64,000 nt of DNA from UBA3537 sp964219345 (GCA_964219345.1 CAXPPN010000047.1:24321-88320); one strand, 5' to 3'; positions 54,384-62,928 are shown, counted from the first letter of the stretch. Notes: generated by a model not told the origin, from the sequence alone. Translations and numbers: made by a program.

Positions 54384-55412
54384 ATGACCAACCCCATTGT
54401 AAAAATCTTTCGATCCAAACTCAACACCGCTGTTGTATTGCTTATTTTGGTTCTAATCATAGGCGTTTTTGGATTTAAAATCATTTCTGATTTTTCTTGG
54501 CTAGATGCGGTGTATATGACCGTAATTACCGTTACAACAGTTGGATTTGGAGAGGTTCAACCTTTGGATCAAGAGTCAAAATTATTTACAATTATTCTCA
54601 TACTCACGAGTGTGATTATTGTTGGATATGCCTTAAAAATTATTACAGAATATATCATTTCAAAAAATGATATCAACGAATTAAAACAAAAGAAAATGCA
54701 AAAGAAAATTGATGCACTTTCAGACCATGTCATAATTTGTGGCTATGGTAGAAATGGAAAACAAGCGGCAAACAAATTGGCCACACACCATCGCGATTTT
54801 GTGGTGATTGAAAAAGATGAACAAGTTACACAAAAACACAAAGACACTTCCACATTATTTATTCTTGGAAATGCCAATGAAGATGAGGTATTGGTACGTG
54901 CGGGAATCAATCGAGCCTGTTGCTTAATTTCTGCACTACCCAATGATTCTGAAAATGTTTTTGTAGTGCTTTCTGCCCGTCAAATGAATCCTGATATCAG
55001 GATTATCAGTCGTGCTTCGCAAGAAACAACCTATAGTAAGCTCAAGTTAGCGGGAGCAAACAATGTAATATTACCAGATCGTATTGGTGGCGACCATATG
55101 GCGTCGCTGGTGGTAGTACCTGATTTATTGGAATTTGTAGATAATCTTTCAATTATTGGTAATCAATCTATTAATATTGAGGAAGTTGCTGTTGAACAAC
55201 TTTATGATACTTCCAAACAAAAAACCATTTTGGAGCTGGATTTACGTAAAAAAACTGGTTGTAATGTGATTGGTTACAAAGACGAAAATGGAAATTACCA
55301 TATAAATCCAGAAGCAGACCAAAAACTAGTTCCAGGCTCAAAAGTGATTGTTTTGGGACGACCAGAACAAATACAAACCCTTAATTCGATGTATAATATT
55401 GAAGTGAGTTAG
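54384..55412 (+). CDS. Potassium channel with RCK/TrkA-N domain
   Basis: A 342-residue two-helix K+ channel subunit like MthK. Helices lie at about residues 13-33 and 71-93, with the selectivity filter as TVTTVGFGEVQ (TVGFG in place of TVGYG), and the RCK domain begins at about 115 with HVIICGYGRNGKQAANKL (Rossmann) and TLFILGNANEDEVL. A TrkA-C type domain (about 255-340) ends in VPGSKVIVLGRPEQIQTL. It should form tetramers with RCK gating. The start at 54384 (MTNPIVK) replaces a possible TTG at 54369 that would overlap pspC. Confidence 0.92.
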   Translation: MTNPIVKIFRSKLNTAVVLLILVLIIGVFGFKIISDFSWLDAVYMTVITVTTVGFGEVQPLDQESKLFTIILILTSVIIVGYALKIITEYIISKNDINELKQKKMQKKIDALSDHVIICGYGRNGKQAANKLATHHRDFVVIEKDEQVTQKHKDTSTLFILGNANEDEVLVRAGINRACCLISALPNDSENVFVVLSARQMNPDIRIISRASQETTYSKLKLAGANNVILPDRIGGDHMASLVVVPDLLEFVDNLSIIGNQSINIEEVAVEQLYDTSKQKTILELDLRKKTGCNVIGYKDENGNYHINPEADQKLVPGSKVIVLGRPEQIQTLNSMYNIEVS

Positions 55413-55520
55413 CTGTTTTTGGTTTTAATCCCTAATATCTGAACTTTAATTTCATCTGTTGCATAACTCGTTTTTTTTTGTCATATTGTTGCCGCTTTTA
55501 AACACACAAAAAACGTTTTT

Positions 55521-57098
55521 ATGAAACTCAAAACACATACACTAATCGCTTTATTACTTCCCATTTTTTCATTTGCTCAAGACAAAGGCATTGATCAAAT
55601 TATTGATGAAAAATTTGGAGAGGCCACAGGTTGGTTTGTCAATTTTATTTTTTATCAAATCCAATTTACAGAAGACATCAAAGTGTTTTGGGTATTATTT
55701 CCGCTTATTATAGGGGCAACATATTTTACGATATATTTTAAATTTATCAATCTTCGTGGGATACGAACCTCCATTAATATAGTTCGTGGAAAATACGATA
55801 GTATAGATCACCACGAAACTATGGAAGCTGCTGGAGATGCTACCCCAGGGGGTGATAGCATAGAAACCATTGCAGTGGAAGGTCACGAAGGGGAAGTTTC
55901 TCATTTTCAGGCACTTACAGCAGCGCTTTCGGCAACGGTTGGACTAGGAAATATTGCTGGTGTGGCTATCGCCGTTTCTATTGGTGGAGCAGGAGCTACC
56001 TTTTGGATGATTGTTGCTGGACTTTTGGGAATGGCTTCAAAATTTGTGGAGTGTACTCTTGGAGTAAAGTATAGAGATATTGATGAAAATGGTGTAGTCT
56101 ATGGCGGTCCAATGTATTATCTTACAAAAGGCTTAAAATCTAAAGGTCTAGAGAAATTAGGGAAAGTTTTGGCGGTACTTTTTGCCATTTTTGTTATTGG
56201 TGGATCATTTGGTGGGGGCAATATGTTCCAAGTTAACCAAGCGTTTCAATTGGTAGAAAACATTACTGGTGGTGAGGCTTCTGTCTTGCATGGCAAAGGC
56301 TGGTTGTTTGGTGTGGTGATGGCCGCTTTGGTAGGTATTGTAATTATTGGTGGAATTAAAAAAATCGCTAAAGTTACCGACAAGATTGTACCATTTATGG
56401 TAGTCATTTATGTTGTAGCCTCCTTATTTGTTATCTTTTCAAATCTTAATATGATTGGCGATGCGTTTTTACAAATATTCACAGGAGCATTTAGCCCAGA
56501 AGGTGTAGCAGGTGGTGCCATTGGCGTTTTAGTTCAAGGATTTAGAAGAGCAGCATTTTCCAATGAAGCAGGAATTGGATCTGCATCTATTGCGCATTCT
56601 GCTGTAAAAACAAAATACGCAGCATCTGAAGGTATGGTTGCACTTTTGGAGCCTTTTATTGATACTGTTGTGGTGTGTACCATGACGGCTTTAGTGCTTA
56701 TCATTACAGGAAATGTCAATGCGGCTAATGCCTCTTTAAATGATGCTCAAGCTATTCTACTAACATCGGGTGCTTTTGAATCTGCAATCTCATGGTTTCC
56801 ATATGTGCTAACCATTGCAGTCGTTTTATTTGCATTTAGTACTATGATTTCGTGGTCTTATTACGGCTTTCAAGGGTGGGCCTACCTTTTTGGGCGTTCC
56901 AAAAAAATGGAATATACCTATAAAATTATTTTCTGTCTTTTTGTGGTTGTTGGAGCAGCAGCAAGTTTGGGCTCAGTTATAGGATTTTCAGATGCGATGA
57001 TTTTTGCTATGATGGTACCCAATATGGTAGGAATTGTTATTCTTGCTCCGAAAGTTAAAAATGAACTTGAAAAATATTTAAAAGTCATAAAAAAGTAA
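55521..57098 (+). CDS. Alanine/glycine:cation symporter (AGCS)
   Basis: A 525-residue sodium-coupled transporter for alanine or glycine. Family motifs are ALTAALSATVGLGNIAGVAIAVSIGGAGATFWM across residues 130-162, YGGPMYYL, FVIGGSFGGGNMFQVNQ, RAAFSNEAGIGSASIAHSAV, and TMISWSYYGFQGWAYLFG. About ten helices are visible. The N-terminus (residues 1-20, LLPIFSFAQ) looks like a cleavable signal peptide, which E. coli-type members lack, followed by a short loop before the first usual helix. It is followed by the HHH protein gene 20 bases later. Confidence 0.93.
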   Translation: MKLKTHTLIALLLPIFSFAQDKGIDQIIDEKFGEATGWFVNFIFYQIQFTEDIKVFWVLFPLIIGATYFTIYFKFINLRGIRTSINIVRGKYDSIDHHETMEAAGDATPGGDSIETIAVEGHEGEVSHFQALTAALSATVGLGNIAGVAIAVSIGGAGATFWMIVAGLLGMASKFVECTLGVKYRDIDENGVVYGGPMYYLTKGLKSKGLEKLGKVLAVLFAIFVIGGSFGGGNMFQVNQAFQLVENITGGEASVLHGKGWLFGVVMAALVGIVIIGGIKKIAKVTDKIVPFMVVIYVVASLFVIFSNLNMIGDAFLQIFTGAFSPEGVAGGAIGVLVQGFRRAAFSNEAGIGSASIAHSAVKTKYAASEGMVALLEPFIDTVVVCTMTALVLIITGNVNAANASLNDAQAILLTSGAFESAISWFPYVLTIAVVLFAFSTMISWSYYGFQGWAYLFGRSKKMEYTYKIIFCLFVVVGAAASLGSVIGFSDAMIFAMMVPNMVGIVILAPKVKNELEKYLKVIKK

Positions 57099-57118
57099 AC
57101 CTCTAATCAAATGCCCCA

Positions 57119-57964
57119 TTGCTTCGTTATTTCACAAAACGACAACGAATAGGAATTCTGATTTTATTTTTCCTTGTTTCTTTGATGCAATTCACATTGA
57201 ATTTTGCTTCAAACAATAAATTTATTGCCCATCAATTAGATAAAAACACACTTACAAATCTAGAACAAGAATACGATAGTTTACAACAAAACCACATAAA
57301 AAAGGAAAGACCAAAACGCTTTCCATTTAACCCCAATTTTATATCCTCATACAAAGGCTATGAACTAGGAATGTCTTTGAAAGAAATTGAACTTTTGCAT
57401 AACTTTAGAGCAAGTAAAAACTGGATTAATTCAGCTCAAGATTTTCAGCGGGTTACAGGAGTTTCAGATTCTTTGCTTGCGGCTATTTCAACCTATTTTA
57501 AGTTTCCAAAATGGGTAACACAATCTCAAAAACAAATCAAATCCAAACACCAGAAACAATCTAAACTTGATTTAAATTTAGCCACCTCTGAACAGCTTCA
57601 AAAAGTGTATGGTATTGGTCCAAAATTATCTGAAGGTATCATTCGCTACAGAGAAAAATTTAATGGCGGTTTCGCAGATATGGTGGAACTCAAAGCCGTG
57701 TATGGCTTGTCTCAAGAGGTTATTGAAAATATCAGAAAGATATTCAAAATAGAACATCCAAGACCGATTCAACGTATAAATTTAAATACCGCTGGTCAAG
57801 AAGATTTTGTAAAAATTCCATTTATAGACTATGAATTGGCATATAACATTGTAGAAATGAGAACGTTAAAAGAAGCCTACAATTCTATAAAGGAATTAAC
57901 AAAACTTATAGATTTTCCAGTTGAAAAATTAGACATAATTAGTCTATATTTGTACGTAAATTAA
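57119..57964 (+). CDS. ComEA-like helix-hairpin-helix protein
   Basis: A 281-residue protein with an N-terminal membrane anchor (about residues 8-28). After a linker with coiled-coil tendency, three helix-hairpin-helix repeats are seen: GMSLKEIELLHNFRASKNWINSAQDFQRVTG, LDLNLATSEQLQKVYGIGPKLSEGIIRYREKFNGGF (residues about 148-183) and INLNTAGQEDFVKIPFIDYELAYNIVEMRT. Relatives bind DNA at the periplasmic face in natural transformation. The function here is inferred. The start is TTG at 57119 since the nearby ATG at 57111 is out of frame. The acyl-CoA dehydrogenase gene follows 6 bases later. Confidence 0.87.
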   Translation: MLRYFTKRQRIGILILFFLVSLMQFTLNFASNNKFIAHQLDKNTLTNLEQEYDSLQQNHIKKERPKRFPFNPNFISSYKGYELGMSLKEIELLHNFRASKNWINSAQDFQRVTGVSDSLLAAISTYFKFPKWVTQSQKQIKSKHQKQSKLDLNLATSEQLQKVYGIGPKLSEGIIRYREKFNGGFADMVELKAVYGLSQEVIENIRKIFKIEHPRPIQRINLNTAGQEDFVKIPFIDYELAYNIVEMRTLKEAYNSIKELTKLIDFPVEKLDIISLYLYVN

Positions 57965-57970
57965 ACCTAT

Positions 57971-59110
57971 ATGAATTTTCAATTTTCGGAAGAACAAGAA
58001 TTAATTGCAGCTTCAGCGCGAGACTTTGCAGAGCAGTACATTCGACCACACATTATGGAGTGGGATGAATCGCAACATTTTCCAAAAGATGTTCTACAAA
58101 AAGCGGGAGAAATGGGTTTTATGGGAATTTTTATCCCAGAAGAATATGGAGGTTCTGGCTTGGGTTATCACGAATATGCTGCTATTATTGAAGAAATCGC
58201 CAAGGTGGACCCCTCAATAGGGCTTTCTGTTGCAGCACATAATTCATTGTGCACTGGTCATATTTACTATTTTGGAAATGAAAAACAAAAGAAAAAATGG
58301 CTTCCAAAATTAGCCTCAGGGGAGTGGATTGGTGCTTGGGGACTTACAGAACATAATACAGGAAGTGATGCTGGAGGTATGAATACAACGGCCATAAAAG
58401 ACGGAGATTATTATATTTTGAATGGCTCAAAAAATTTTATCACACATGGTATTAGTGGACATATAGCAGTAGTCATTGCACGTACTGGCGAAAAAGGCGA
58501 TTCTCATGGTATGTCTGCTTTTGTAATTGAAAAAGGAATACCAGGATTCAGTTCTGGGAAAAAAGAAGATAAATTAGGGATGAGAGCCAGCGAAACCGCA
58601 GAACTTATTTTTGATAATTGTAGAATACACAAAGACAATCTTTTAGGTCAAGAAGGAGAAGGATTTATTCAATCTCTAAAAATATTGGATGGAGGACGTA
58701 TTTCTATTGCAGCCCTATCGCAAGGGATTTCCAAAGGGGCGTACGAAGCTGCTCTCAAATACTCCAAAGAGCGTGTACAATTTGGAAAACCAATTTCAAG
58801 TTTTCAAGGTATTTCTTTTAAACTTTCTGATATGGCAACTGAGATTCAAGCTTCAGAATTATTAATTCATAAAGCGGCGTCTATGAAAAACAACGGCGAA
58901 AAAGTGACGACCATGGGCGCAATGGCCAAAATGTATGCTAGTGAAGCTTGTGTAAGAATATCAAATGAAGCCGTACAAATTCATGGTGGATATGGGTATA
59001 TAAAAGAATATCCTGTAGAAAAGTTTTACAGAGATTCAAAGCTTTGTACCATAGGTGAGGGGACTACAGAAATACAAAAGCTAGTCATTGCTAGAAATAT
59101 TTTAAAATAA
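57971..59110 (+). CDS. Acyl-CoA dehydrogenase
   Basis: A 379-residue FAD enzyme introducing a trans-2,3 double bond in acyl-CoA. Typical pieces are IFIPEEYGGSGLGYHEY, GAWGLTEHNTGSDAGGM, FAD/adenine-region LNGSKNFITHG, the KEDKLGMRASET signature, RVQFGKPISSFQGI and QIHGGYGYIKEYPVEKFYRDSK. The GEGTTEIQ region holds the catalytic glutamate of short/medium-chain enzymes. No electron-transfer flavoprotein gene is adjacent. Its stop is directly followed by the rpsU promoter. Confidence 0.95.
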   Translation: MNFQFSEEQELIAASARDFAEQYIRPHIMEWDESQHFPKDVLQKAGEMGFMGIFIPEEYGGSGLGYHEYAAIIEEIAKVDPSIGLSVAAHNSLCTGHIYYFGNEKQKKKWLPKLASGEWIGAWGLTEHNTGSDAGGMNTTAIKDGDYYILNGSKNFITHGISGHIAVVIARTGEKGDSHGMSAFVIEKGIPGFSSGKKEDKLGMRASETAELIFDNCRIHKDNLLGQEGEGFIQSLKILDGGRISIAALSQGISKGAYEAALKYSKERVQFGKPISSFQGISFKLSDMATEIQASELLIHKAASMKNNGEKVTTMGAMAKMYASEACVRISNEAVQIHGGYGYIKEYPVEKFYRDSKLCTIGEGTTEIQKLVIARNILK

Positions 59111-59114
59111 ATTA

Positions 59115-59143
59115 TTGCAATATCATAATTAAGATTATATTTG
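59115..59143 (+). promoter_or_regulatory. Promoter of rpsU
   Basis: TTG (59115-59117), 18 bases, TATATTTG (59136-59143): both Bacteroidota elements, starting 5 bases after the upstream stop codon. The leader is about 25-30 bases before the rpsU ATG. Confidence 0.7.
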
Positions 59144-59159
59144 CAGCCTAATTCTAAAG

Positions 59160-59167
59160 AAAGGAGG
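59160..59167 (+). promoter_or_regulatory. Strong Shine-Dalgarno sequence of rpsU
   Basis: AAAGGAGG, complementary to the anti-SD of 16S rRNA, with a 9-base gap to the ATG at 59177. It decides the start and excludes the upstream in-frame start at 59141. Most genes in this window have no such sequence. Confidence 0.85.
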
Positions 59168-59176
59168 TTTAAATTT

Positions 59177-59371
59177 ATGCTAATAATACCAATAAAAGAA
59201 GGAGAAAACATAGATAGAGCACTGAAACGCTTCAAACGTAAGTTTGACCGAACAGGAACAAAACGTTCATTGCAAACACGTAAACAATTTACGAAACCCT
59301 CTGTAAAAAGAAGAGCAGAAATTCAAAAAGCACAATACATTCAAAGCCTAAGAGACGCTGAGAATCTATAA
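59177..59371 (+). CDS. rpsU: 30S ribosomal protein bS21
   Basis: A 64-residue basic ribosomal protein: MLIIPIKEGENIDRALKRFKRK, then TGTKRSLQTRKQFTKPSVKRRAEIQKAQYIQ across residues 28-58, normal for Bacteroidota. In Flavobacterium the protein helps hide the anti-SD of the 16S rRNA, so its own SD-dependent mRNA can be autoregulated (established for F. johnsoniae). The window shows the same feature, a perfect SD, here. It is a single-gene unit with promoter and terminator. Start by SD placement. Confidence 0.96.
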   Translation: MLIIPIKEGENIDRALKRFKRKFDRTGTKRSLQTRKQFTKPSVKRRAEIQKAQYIQSLRDAENL

Positions 59372-59393
59372 TCGCTCAATTTGTTAAAATATT

Positions 59394-59423
59394 AAGCACC
59401 TTGTCAAAGGTGCTTTTTTTTTT
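59394..59423 (+). terminator. Strong intrinsic terminator of rpsU
   Basis: AAGCACCTT (59394-59402) pairs with AAGGTGCTT (59407-59415), four-base loop GTCA, and a run of ten T from 59414. It also contains the TTG of the next promoter. Confidence 0.92.
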
Positions 59424-59433
59424 GCTATATTTG
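59401..59433 (+). promoter_or_regulatory. Candidate promoter embedded in the rpsU terminator
   Basis: TTG (59401-59403), 22 bases, TATATTTG (59426-59433). The ATG of the downstream gene is 25 bases further. The upstream element lies in the terminator stem and loop. Confidence 0.45.
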
Positions 59434-59458
59434 AGTTCTAACCTAAATCTAAATTGAT

Positions 59459-59860
59459 ATGAATACCAAATCATTTTTCTTATCGGGCATCGTTGGTGCC
59501 ATTGTTTATTTTTTACTTGGCTGGTTGTTTTATGACGTTTTATTTCCAGAAATTCATGGAACTAACGTTGAGCCATGTTTGTTGATGATCTTTCTTGGCT
59601 GTTTATTTATGTCACTATTAGTGTCATTAATTTATAACCGCTGGGCAAGCATCACCACTTTCTCTACGGGATTAAAAGCAGGTTTTGTTATTGGACTTCT
59701 TTACACCTTGAGTATGAATTTTTTCATGTACTCTAGTAAAGAACTCGATACAAACTTCTTTATTCTACTTGCCATTGAGTCTATAACTATAGCCATTGTT
59801 GGTGGCGTTGTGGGCTATATGTGTTGTTTCTTTAATAAGAAGAGCTTGAACAAAGTATAG
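59459..59860 (+). CDS. Four-helix membrane protein of unknown function
   Basis: A 133-residue hypothetical membrane protein. Four helices lie at about residues 6-28, 40-60, 72-90 and 100-124. Between the first and second, FYDVLFPEIHGTNVEP is polar and probably extracytoplasmic. The layout recalls DUF1761-like proteins but I cannot assign it. It has its own candidate promoter; xerC starts 57 bases downstream. Confidence 0.75.
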   Translation: MNTKSFFLSGIVGAIVYFLLGWLFYDVLFPEIHGTNVEPCLLMIFLGCLFMSLLVSLIYNRWASITTFSTGLKAGFVIGLLYTLSMNFFMYSSKELDTNFFILLAIESITIAIVGGVVGYMCCFFNKKSLNKV

Positions 59861-59917
59861 ATAATTCGGCAAAAGATATTGATAATTTTTGTATCTTAGG
59901 AATACCAATTATATACT

Positions 59918-60808
59918 ATGTCTATTCAGTCTTTTGTCGATTACCTTTCTTTAGAAAAAAATTATGCTGAACACACCATAACGGCGTATCAGAAAGACTT
60001 GGAAGTATTTCAAAATTATCTGTTAGATGAATTTTCTGATGATGATTTAAAAGCCATTAATTATACACAAATCCGTAGTTGGATTATTCAACTTGTCGAT
60101 GGTGGTTTGAGTAATAGGTCTATAAATCGAAAGGTATCTTCCTTAAATAGTTATTATAAATTTTTAATTAAAATAGGAGATTTGAAACATTCTCCTTTGG
60201 CAAAGCACAAAGCGCTAAAAGTGCAAAAGAAGGTTCATATTCCATTTTCGGAAGAAGAAATTAATACAGTTTTAAGCGGTGCTGCCACTCATGATTTTGA
60301 AGCCCTTAGGAACAAACTTATAGTAGAGTTGTTTTATTCTACTGGAATCCGTCGATCGGAACTTATAAATTTAAAAATTAGTGATGTAGATCTTGCTCAA
60401 CAACAGATAAAAGTGTTGGGTAAGCGAAATAAAGAACGCTACATTCCGTTGATTTATACAGTACAAGACACTCTCAAATTATACTTAGACATGAGAAGCA
60501 CTTTGAAACAAATTTTGGCACCAGACTTTCTTTTTTTAACTCAAAAAGGTGCAAAAATATATGGAACACTTGTGCATAGAATCATCAATACCTATTTTTC
60601 TGAGGTTTCTAGTAAAGTCAAGAAAAGTCCTCACATACTTAGGCATTCATTTGCAACCCATTTATTGAATCACGGTGCAGATTTGAACGCTGTTAAAGAA
60701 CTTTTGGGGCACTCCAGTTTGGCAGCCACACAAGTTTATACCCACAATAACATTGCAGAACTAAAAAAAGTATATGCAAAATCACACCCTAGACAAACAA
60801 AAGTATAA
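59918..60808 (+). CDS. xerC: Tyrosine recombinase XerC-like
   Basis: A 296-residue site-specific recombinase, for chromosome-dimer resolution at dif in known relatives. The N-terminal SAM-like core-binding domain (about 1-90) starts MSIQSFVDYLSLEKNYAEHTI. Catalytic residues of the C-terminal domain are visible: Arg in STGIRRSEL, Lys in VLGKRNKERYIPL, HILRHSFATHLL, GHSSLAATQVYTHNN with the last His and nucleophilic Tyr. It is upstream of hpf by 19 bases and has no phage or integron context, so it is the housekeeping type. Confidence 0.94.
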   Translation: MSIQSFVDYLSLEKNYAEHTITAYQKDLEVFQNYLLDEFSDDDLKAINYTQIRSWIIQLVDGGLSNRSINRKVSSLNSYYKFLIKIGDLKHSPLAKHKALKVQKKVHIPFSEEEINTVLSGAATHDFEALRNKLIVELFYSTGIRRSELINLKISDVDLAQQQIKVLGKRNKERYIPLIYTVQDTLKLYLDMRSTLKQILAPDFLFLTQKGAKIYGTLVHRIINTYFSEVSSKVKKSPHILRHSFATHLLNHGADLNAVKELLGHSSLAATQVYTHNNIAELKKVYAKSHPRQTKV

Positions 60809-60827
60809 CTCATAAAATCTTGAAATT

Positions 60828-61133
60828 ATGAAAGTAAACACACAATCCATCAATTTTAATATTGACCAGAAGCTCGTTAACTTCATTCAAAAGCGAATGA
60901 ATAAACTTGATTTGTTTTACGATAAAATAATCAAGGCCGATGTATTTTTAAAGGTTGAAAACACATCAGAAAAAGAAAATAAAGTATTTGAAGCCAAGCT
61001 TTCTGTTCCAGGCGATAGTTTGGTTGTAAAGAAGAAATGTAAAAGCTTTGAGGAAGGGGTAGATACTGCAGTTCATATCTTGGAACGTCAGCTAAAAAAA
61101 CGAAAAGAAAAAATACGTCATCAAACCTCATAA
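60828..61133 (+). CDS. hpf: Ribosome hibernation-promoting factor, short form
   Basis: A 101-residue protein of the HPF/RaiA family that stabilises inactive ribosomes. INFNIDQKLVNFIQKRMNKLDLFYD and IIKADVFLKVEN precede a basic RQLKKRKEKIRHQTS end. The short length without C-terminal dimerisation domain matches short HPF or YfiA types. It lies between xerC and the tRNA-tuf unit. Confidence 0.94.
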   Translation: MKVNTQSINFNIDQKLVNFIQKRMNKLDLFYDKIIKADVFLKVENTSEKENKVFEAKLSVPGDSLVVKKKCKSFEEGVDTAVHILERQLKKRKEKIRHQTS

Positions 61134-61150
61134 AAATTTTTAAAAAATGT

Positions 61151-61180
61151 TTTGAAACCAAAAAAATATATATACATTTG
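61151..61180 (+). promoter_or_regulatory. Promoter of the tRNA-tuf unit
   Basis: TTTG (61151-61154), 18 bases, TACATTTG (61173-61180). The first tRNA begins 49 bases downstream. Just after, GTCCG (61183-61187) and CGGGC (61198-61202) can pair before a T6 run, at about the expected transcript start, so it is probably not an attenuator. Confidence 0.68.
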
Positions 61181-61229
61181 CAGTCCGTTAGAAATAGCGG
61201 GCTTTTTTAGTGTGGAAAAACACGAAAAA

Positions 61230-61303
61230 GCCGATGTAGCTCAGCTGGCTAGAGCAGCTGATTTGTAATCAGCAGGTCGTGGGTTCGAGTCCCTCCATCG
61301 GCT
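61230..61303 (+). tRNA. tRNA-Thr(TGT)
   Basis: A 74-base cloverleaf: acceptor GCCGATG/CATCGGC, D-arm AGCTCAGCTGGCTAGAGC, anticodon loop TTTGTAA with TGT, T-arm with GGTTCGAGTCC. The CCA end is not encoded. Confidence 0.95.
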
Positions 61304-61340
61304 CAAGTTCTTAAAAATACTGAAACCAATTTTTTAAATT

Positions 61341-61423
61341 GGGGAGATACTCAAGCGGCCAACGAGGACAGACTGTAAATCTGTTGGTTTTTACCTTCGC
61401 AGGTTCGAATCCTGCTCTCCCCA
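61341..61423 (+). tRNA. tRNA-Tyr(GTA)
   Basis: An 83-base class II tRNA: acceptor GGGGAGA/TCTCCCC, anticodon loop CTGTAAA with GTA, a long variable arm, T-loop GGTTCGAATCC. Confidence 0.95.
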
Positions 61424-61452
61424 CATTTAATTTGATAGGATAAAATTATATT

Positions 61453-61525
61453 GCGGGAGTAGCTCAGTTGGTAGAGCGTCAGCCTTCCAAGCTGAATGTC
61501 GCCGGTTCGAACCCGGTCTCCCGCT
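61453..61525 (+). tRNA. tRNA-Gly(TCC)
   Basis: A 73-base cloverleaf: acceptor GCGGGAG/CTCCCGC, D-arm AGCTCAGTTGGTAGAGC, anticodon loop CTTCCAA with TCC, T-arm GGTTCGAACCC. Confidence 0.95.
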
Positions 61526-61538
61526 CTAAAAATTTTTA

Positions 61539-61610
61539 GCCGGTGTAGCTCAGGGGTAGAGCGTTTCCTTGGTAAGGAAGAGGTCACGGGTTCAAATCCC
61601 GTCATTGGCT
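61539..61610 (+). tRNA. tRNA-Thr(GGT)
   Basis: A 72-base cloverleaf: acceptor GCCGGTG/CATTGGC with two G-T pairs, anticodon loop TTGGTAA with GGT, T-arm GGTTCAAATCC. Second threonine tRNA in the cluster, complementing TGT. Confidence 0.94.
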
Positions 61611-61678
61611 CTTTATTTTTTAAGACATTAATTTAGAACACTAATATTATTAATATAACAAAGACTAAAATTTAAATC

Positions 61679-62866
61679 ATGGCAAAGGGAACTTTCGATC
61701 GCTCCAAACCGCACTTAAACATCGGTACAATTGGACACGTAGATCACGGAAAAACAACTTTAACAGCAGCGATTACTAAAGTATTAGCAGACGCTGGTTT
61801 ATCAGAAGCACGTTCATTTGATACAATTGACAATGCTCCTGAAGAAAAAGAAAGAGGTATTACAATTAATACATCACACGTAGAGTATCAAACTGAAAAT
61901 CGTCACTATGCACACGTAGACTGTCCAGGTCACGCCGATTATGTAAAGAACATGGTAACTGGTGCGGCTCAAATGGATGGTGCAATCTTAGTGGTTGCTG
62001 CAACTGATGGACCAATGCCACAAACACGTGAGCACATCCTTTTAGGACGTCAGGTAGGTATTCCAAGAATCGTTGTCTTCTTAAATAAAGTAGACATGGT
62101 AGACGATGAAGAGCTTCTAGAGCTAGTTGATATGGAAGTAAGAGACCTATTAAACTTCTACGAATATGATGGAGACAATGGACCTGTAATTTCTGGTTCA
62201 GCTCTTGGTGCACTTAACGGTGAGCAAAAATGGGTTGACTCTGTAATGGAATTAATGGAAGCTGTTGACAGTTGGATTGAATTACCAAAAAGAGACGTTG
62301 ATAAGGATTTCCTTATGCCAATTGAAGATGTATTCTCAATTACTGGACGTGGTACTGTTGCAACTGGTCGTATTGAAACTGGTATTGCAAATACTGGAGA
62401 CCCAGTAGAAATCATTGGTATGGGTGCAGAAAAATTGACATCTACAATTACTGGTATTGAAATGTTCCGTCAGATTCTTGATAGAGGTGAAGCTGGAGAT
62501 AACGCAGGTATCCTTCTTAGAGGTATTGAGAAAACTCAAATCTCTAGAGGTATGGTAATCTGTAAGCCAGGTTCTGTAACACCACATGCAAAATTCAAAG
62601 CTGAGGTATATATCCTTAAGAAAGAAGAAGGTGGACGTCATACACCATTCCATAACAACTATCGTCCACAGTTTTATGTGCGTACAACAGATGTTACAGG
62701 AAACATTGCACTACCATCTGGAGTAGAAATGGTAATGCCTGGTGATAACTTGACTATTACGGTTGAATTAATTCAACCAATTGCAATGAATGTTGGACTA
62801 CGTTTCGCAATCCGTGAAGGTGGTAGAACAGTTGGTGCAGGTCAGGTAACTGAGATTTTAGACTAA
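61679..62866 (+). CDS. tuf: Elongation factor Tu
   Basis: A 395-residue GTPase delivering aminoacyl-tRNA to the ribosome. G1 GHVDHGKTTLT (residues 18-28), switch I ERGITINTSHVEY, G3 DCPGHADYVKNM, G4 NKVDMVDD, and G5 SGSALGAL are present, then domains II and III with GRGTVATGRIETG and the closing REGGRTVGAGQVTEI. It is transcribed behind the four tRNAs; the nearest visible promoter is at 61151-61180. Codon use appears the most biased in the window, as expected. Confidence 0.98.
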   Translation: MAKGTFDRSKPHLNIGTIGHVDHGKTTLTAAITKVLADAGLSEARSFDTIDNAPEEKERGITINTSHVEYQTENRHYAHVDCPGHADYVKNMVTGAAQMDGAILVVAATDGPMPQTREHILLGRQVGIPRIVVFLNKVDMVDDEELLELVDMEVRDLLNFYEYDGDNGPVISGSALGALNGEQKWVDSVMELMEAVDSWIELPKRDVDKDFLMPIEDVFSITGRGTVATGRIETGIANTGDPVEIIGMGAEKLTSTITGIEMFRQILDRGEAGDNAGILLRGIEKTQISRGMVICKPGSVTPHAKFKAEVYILKKEEGGRHTPFHNNYRPQFYVRTTDVTGNIALPSGVEMVMPGDNLTITVELIQPIAMNVGLRFAIREGGRTVGAGQVTEILD

Positions 62867-62889
62867 TTATTGTTAAATTAATGCTAGTT

Positions 62890-62917
62890 AAGGTGTCCTG
62901 AAAATTCGGGATACCTT
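62890..62917 (+). terminator. Hairpin between tuf and tRNA-Trp
   Basis: AAGGTGTCCTG pairs with CGGGATACCTT (two G-T pairs) around a six-base loop, 24 bases after the tuf stop and 11 bases before tRNA-Trp. There is no T run, so it may be a processing or weak termination signal rather than a full terminator. Confidence 0.45.
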
Positions 62918-62928
62918 GACTTGTATTT

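Noticed and set aside
59141..59176. Longer rpsU start (12 extra residues)
   Set aside because: The start would lie in the -7 box and place the SD inside the coding sequence; the ATG at 59177 has ideal SD spacing and standard bS21 length.
61183..61208. Leader hairpin with T6 before the tRNA cluster
   Set aside because: The stem is only five pairs and lies at or across the expected transcript start, so it is unlikely to form an attenuator.
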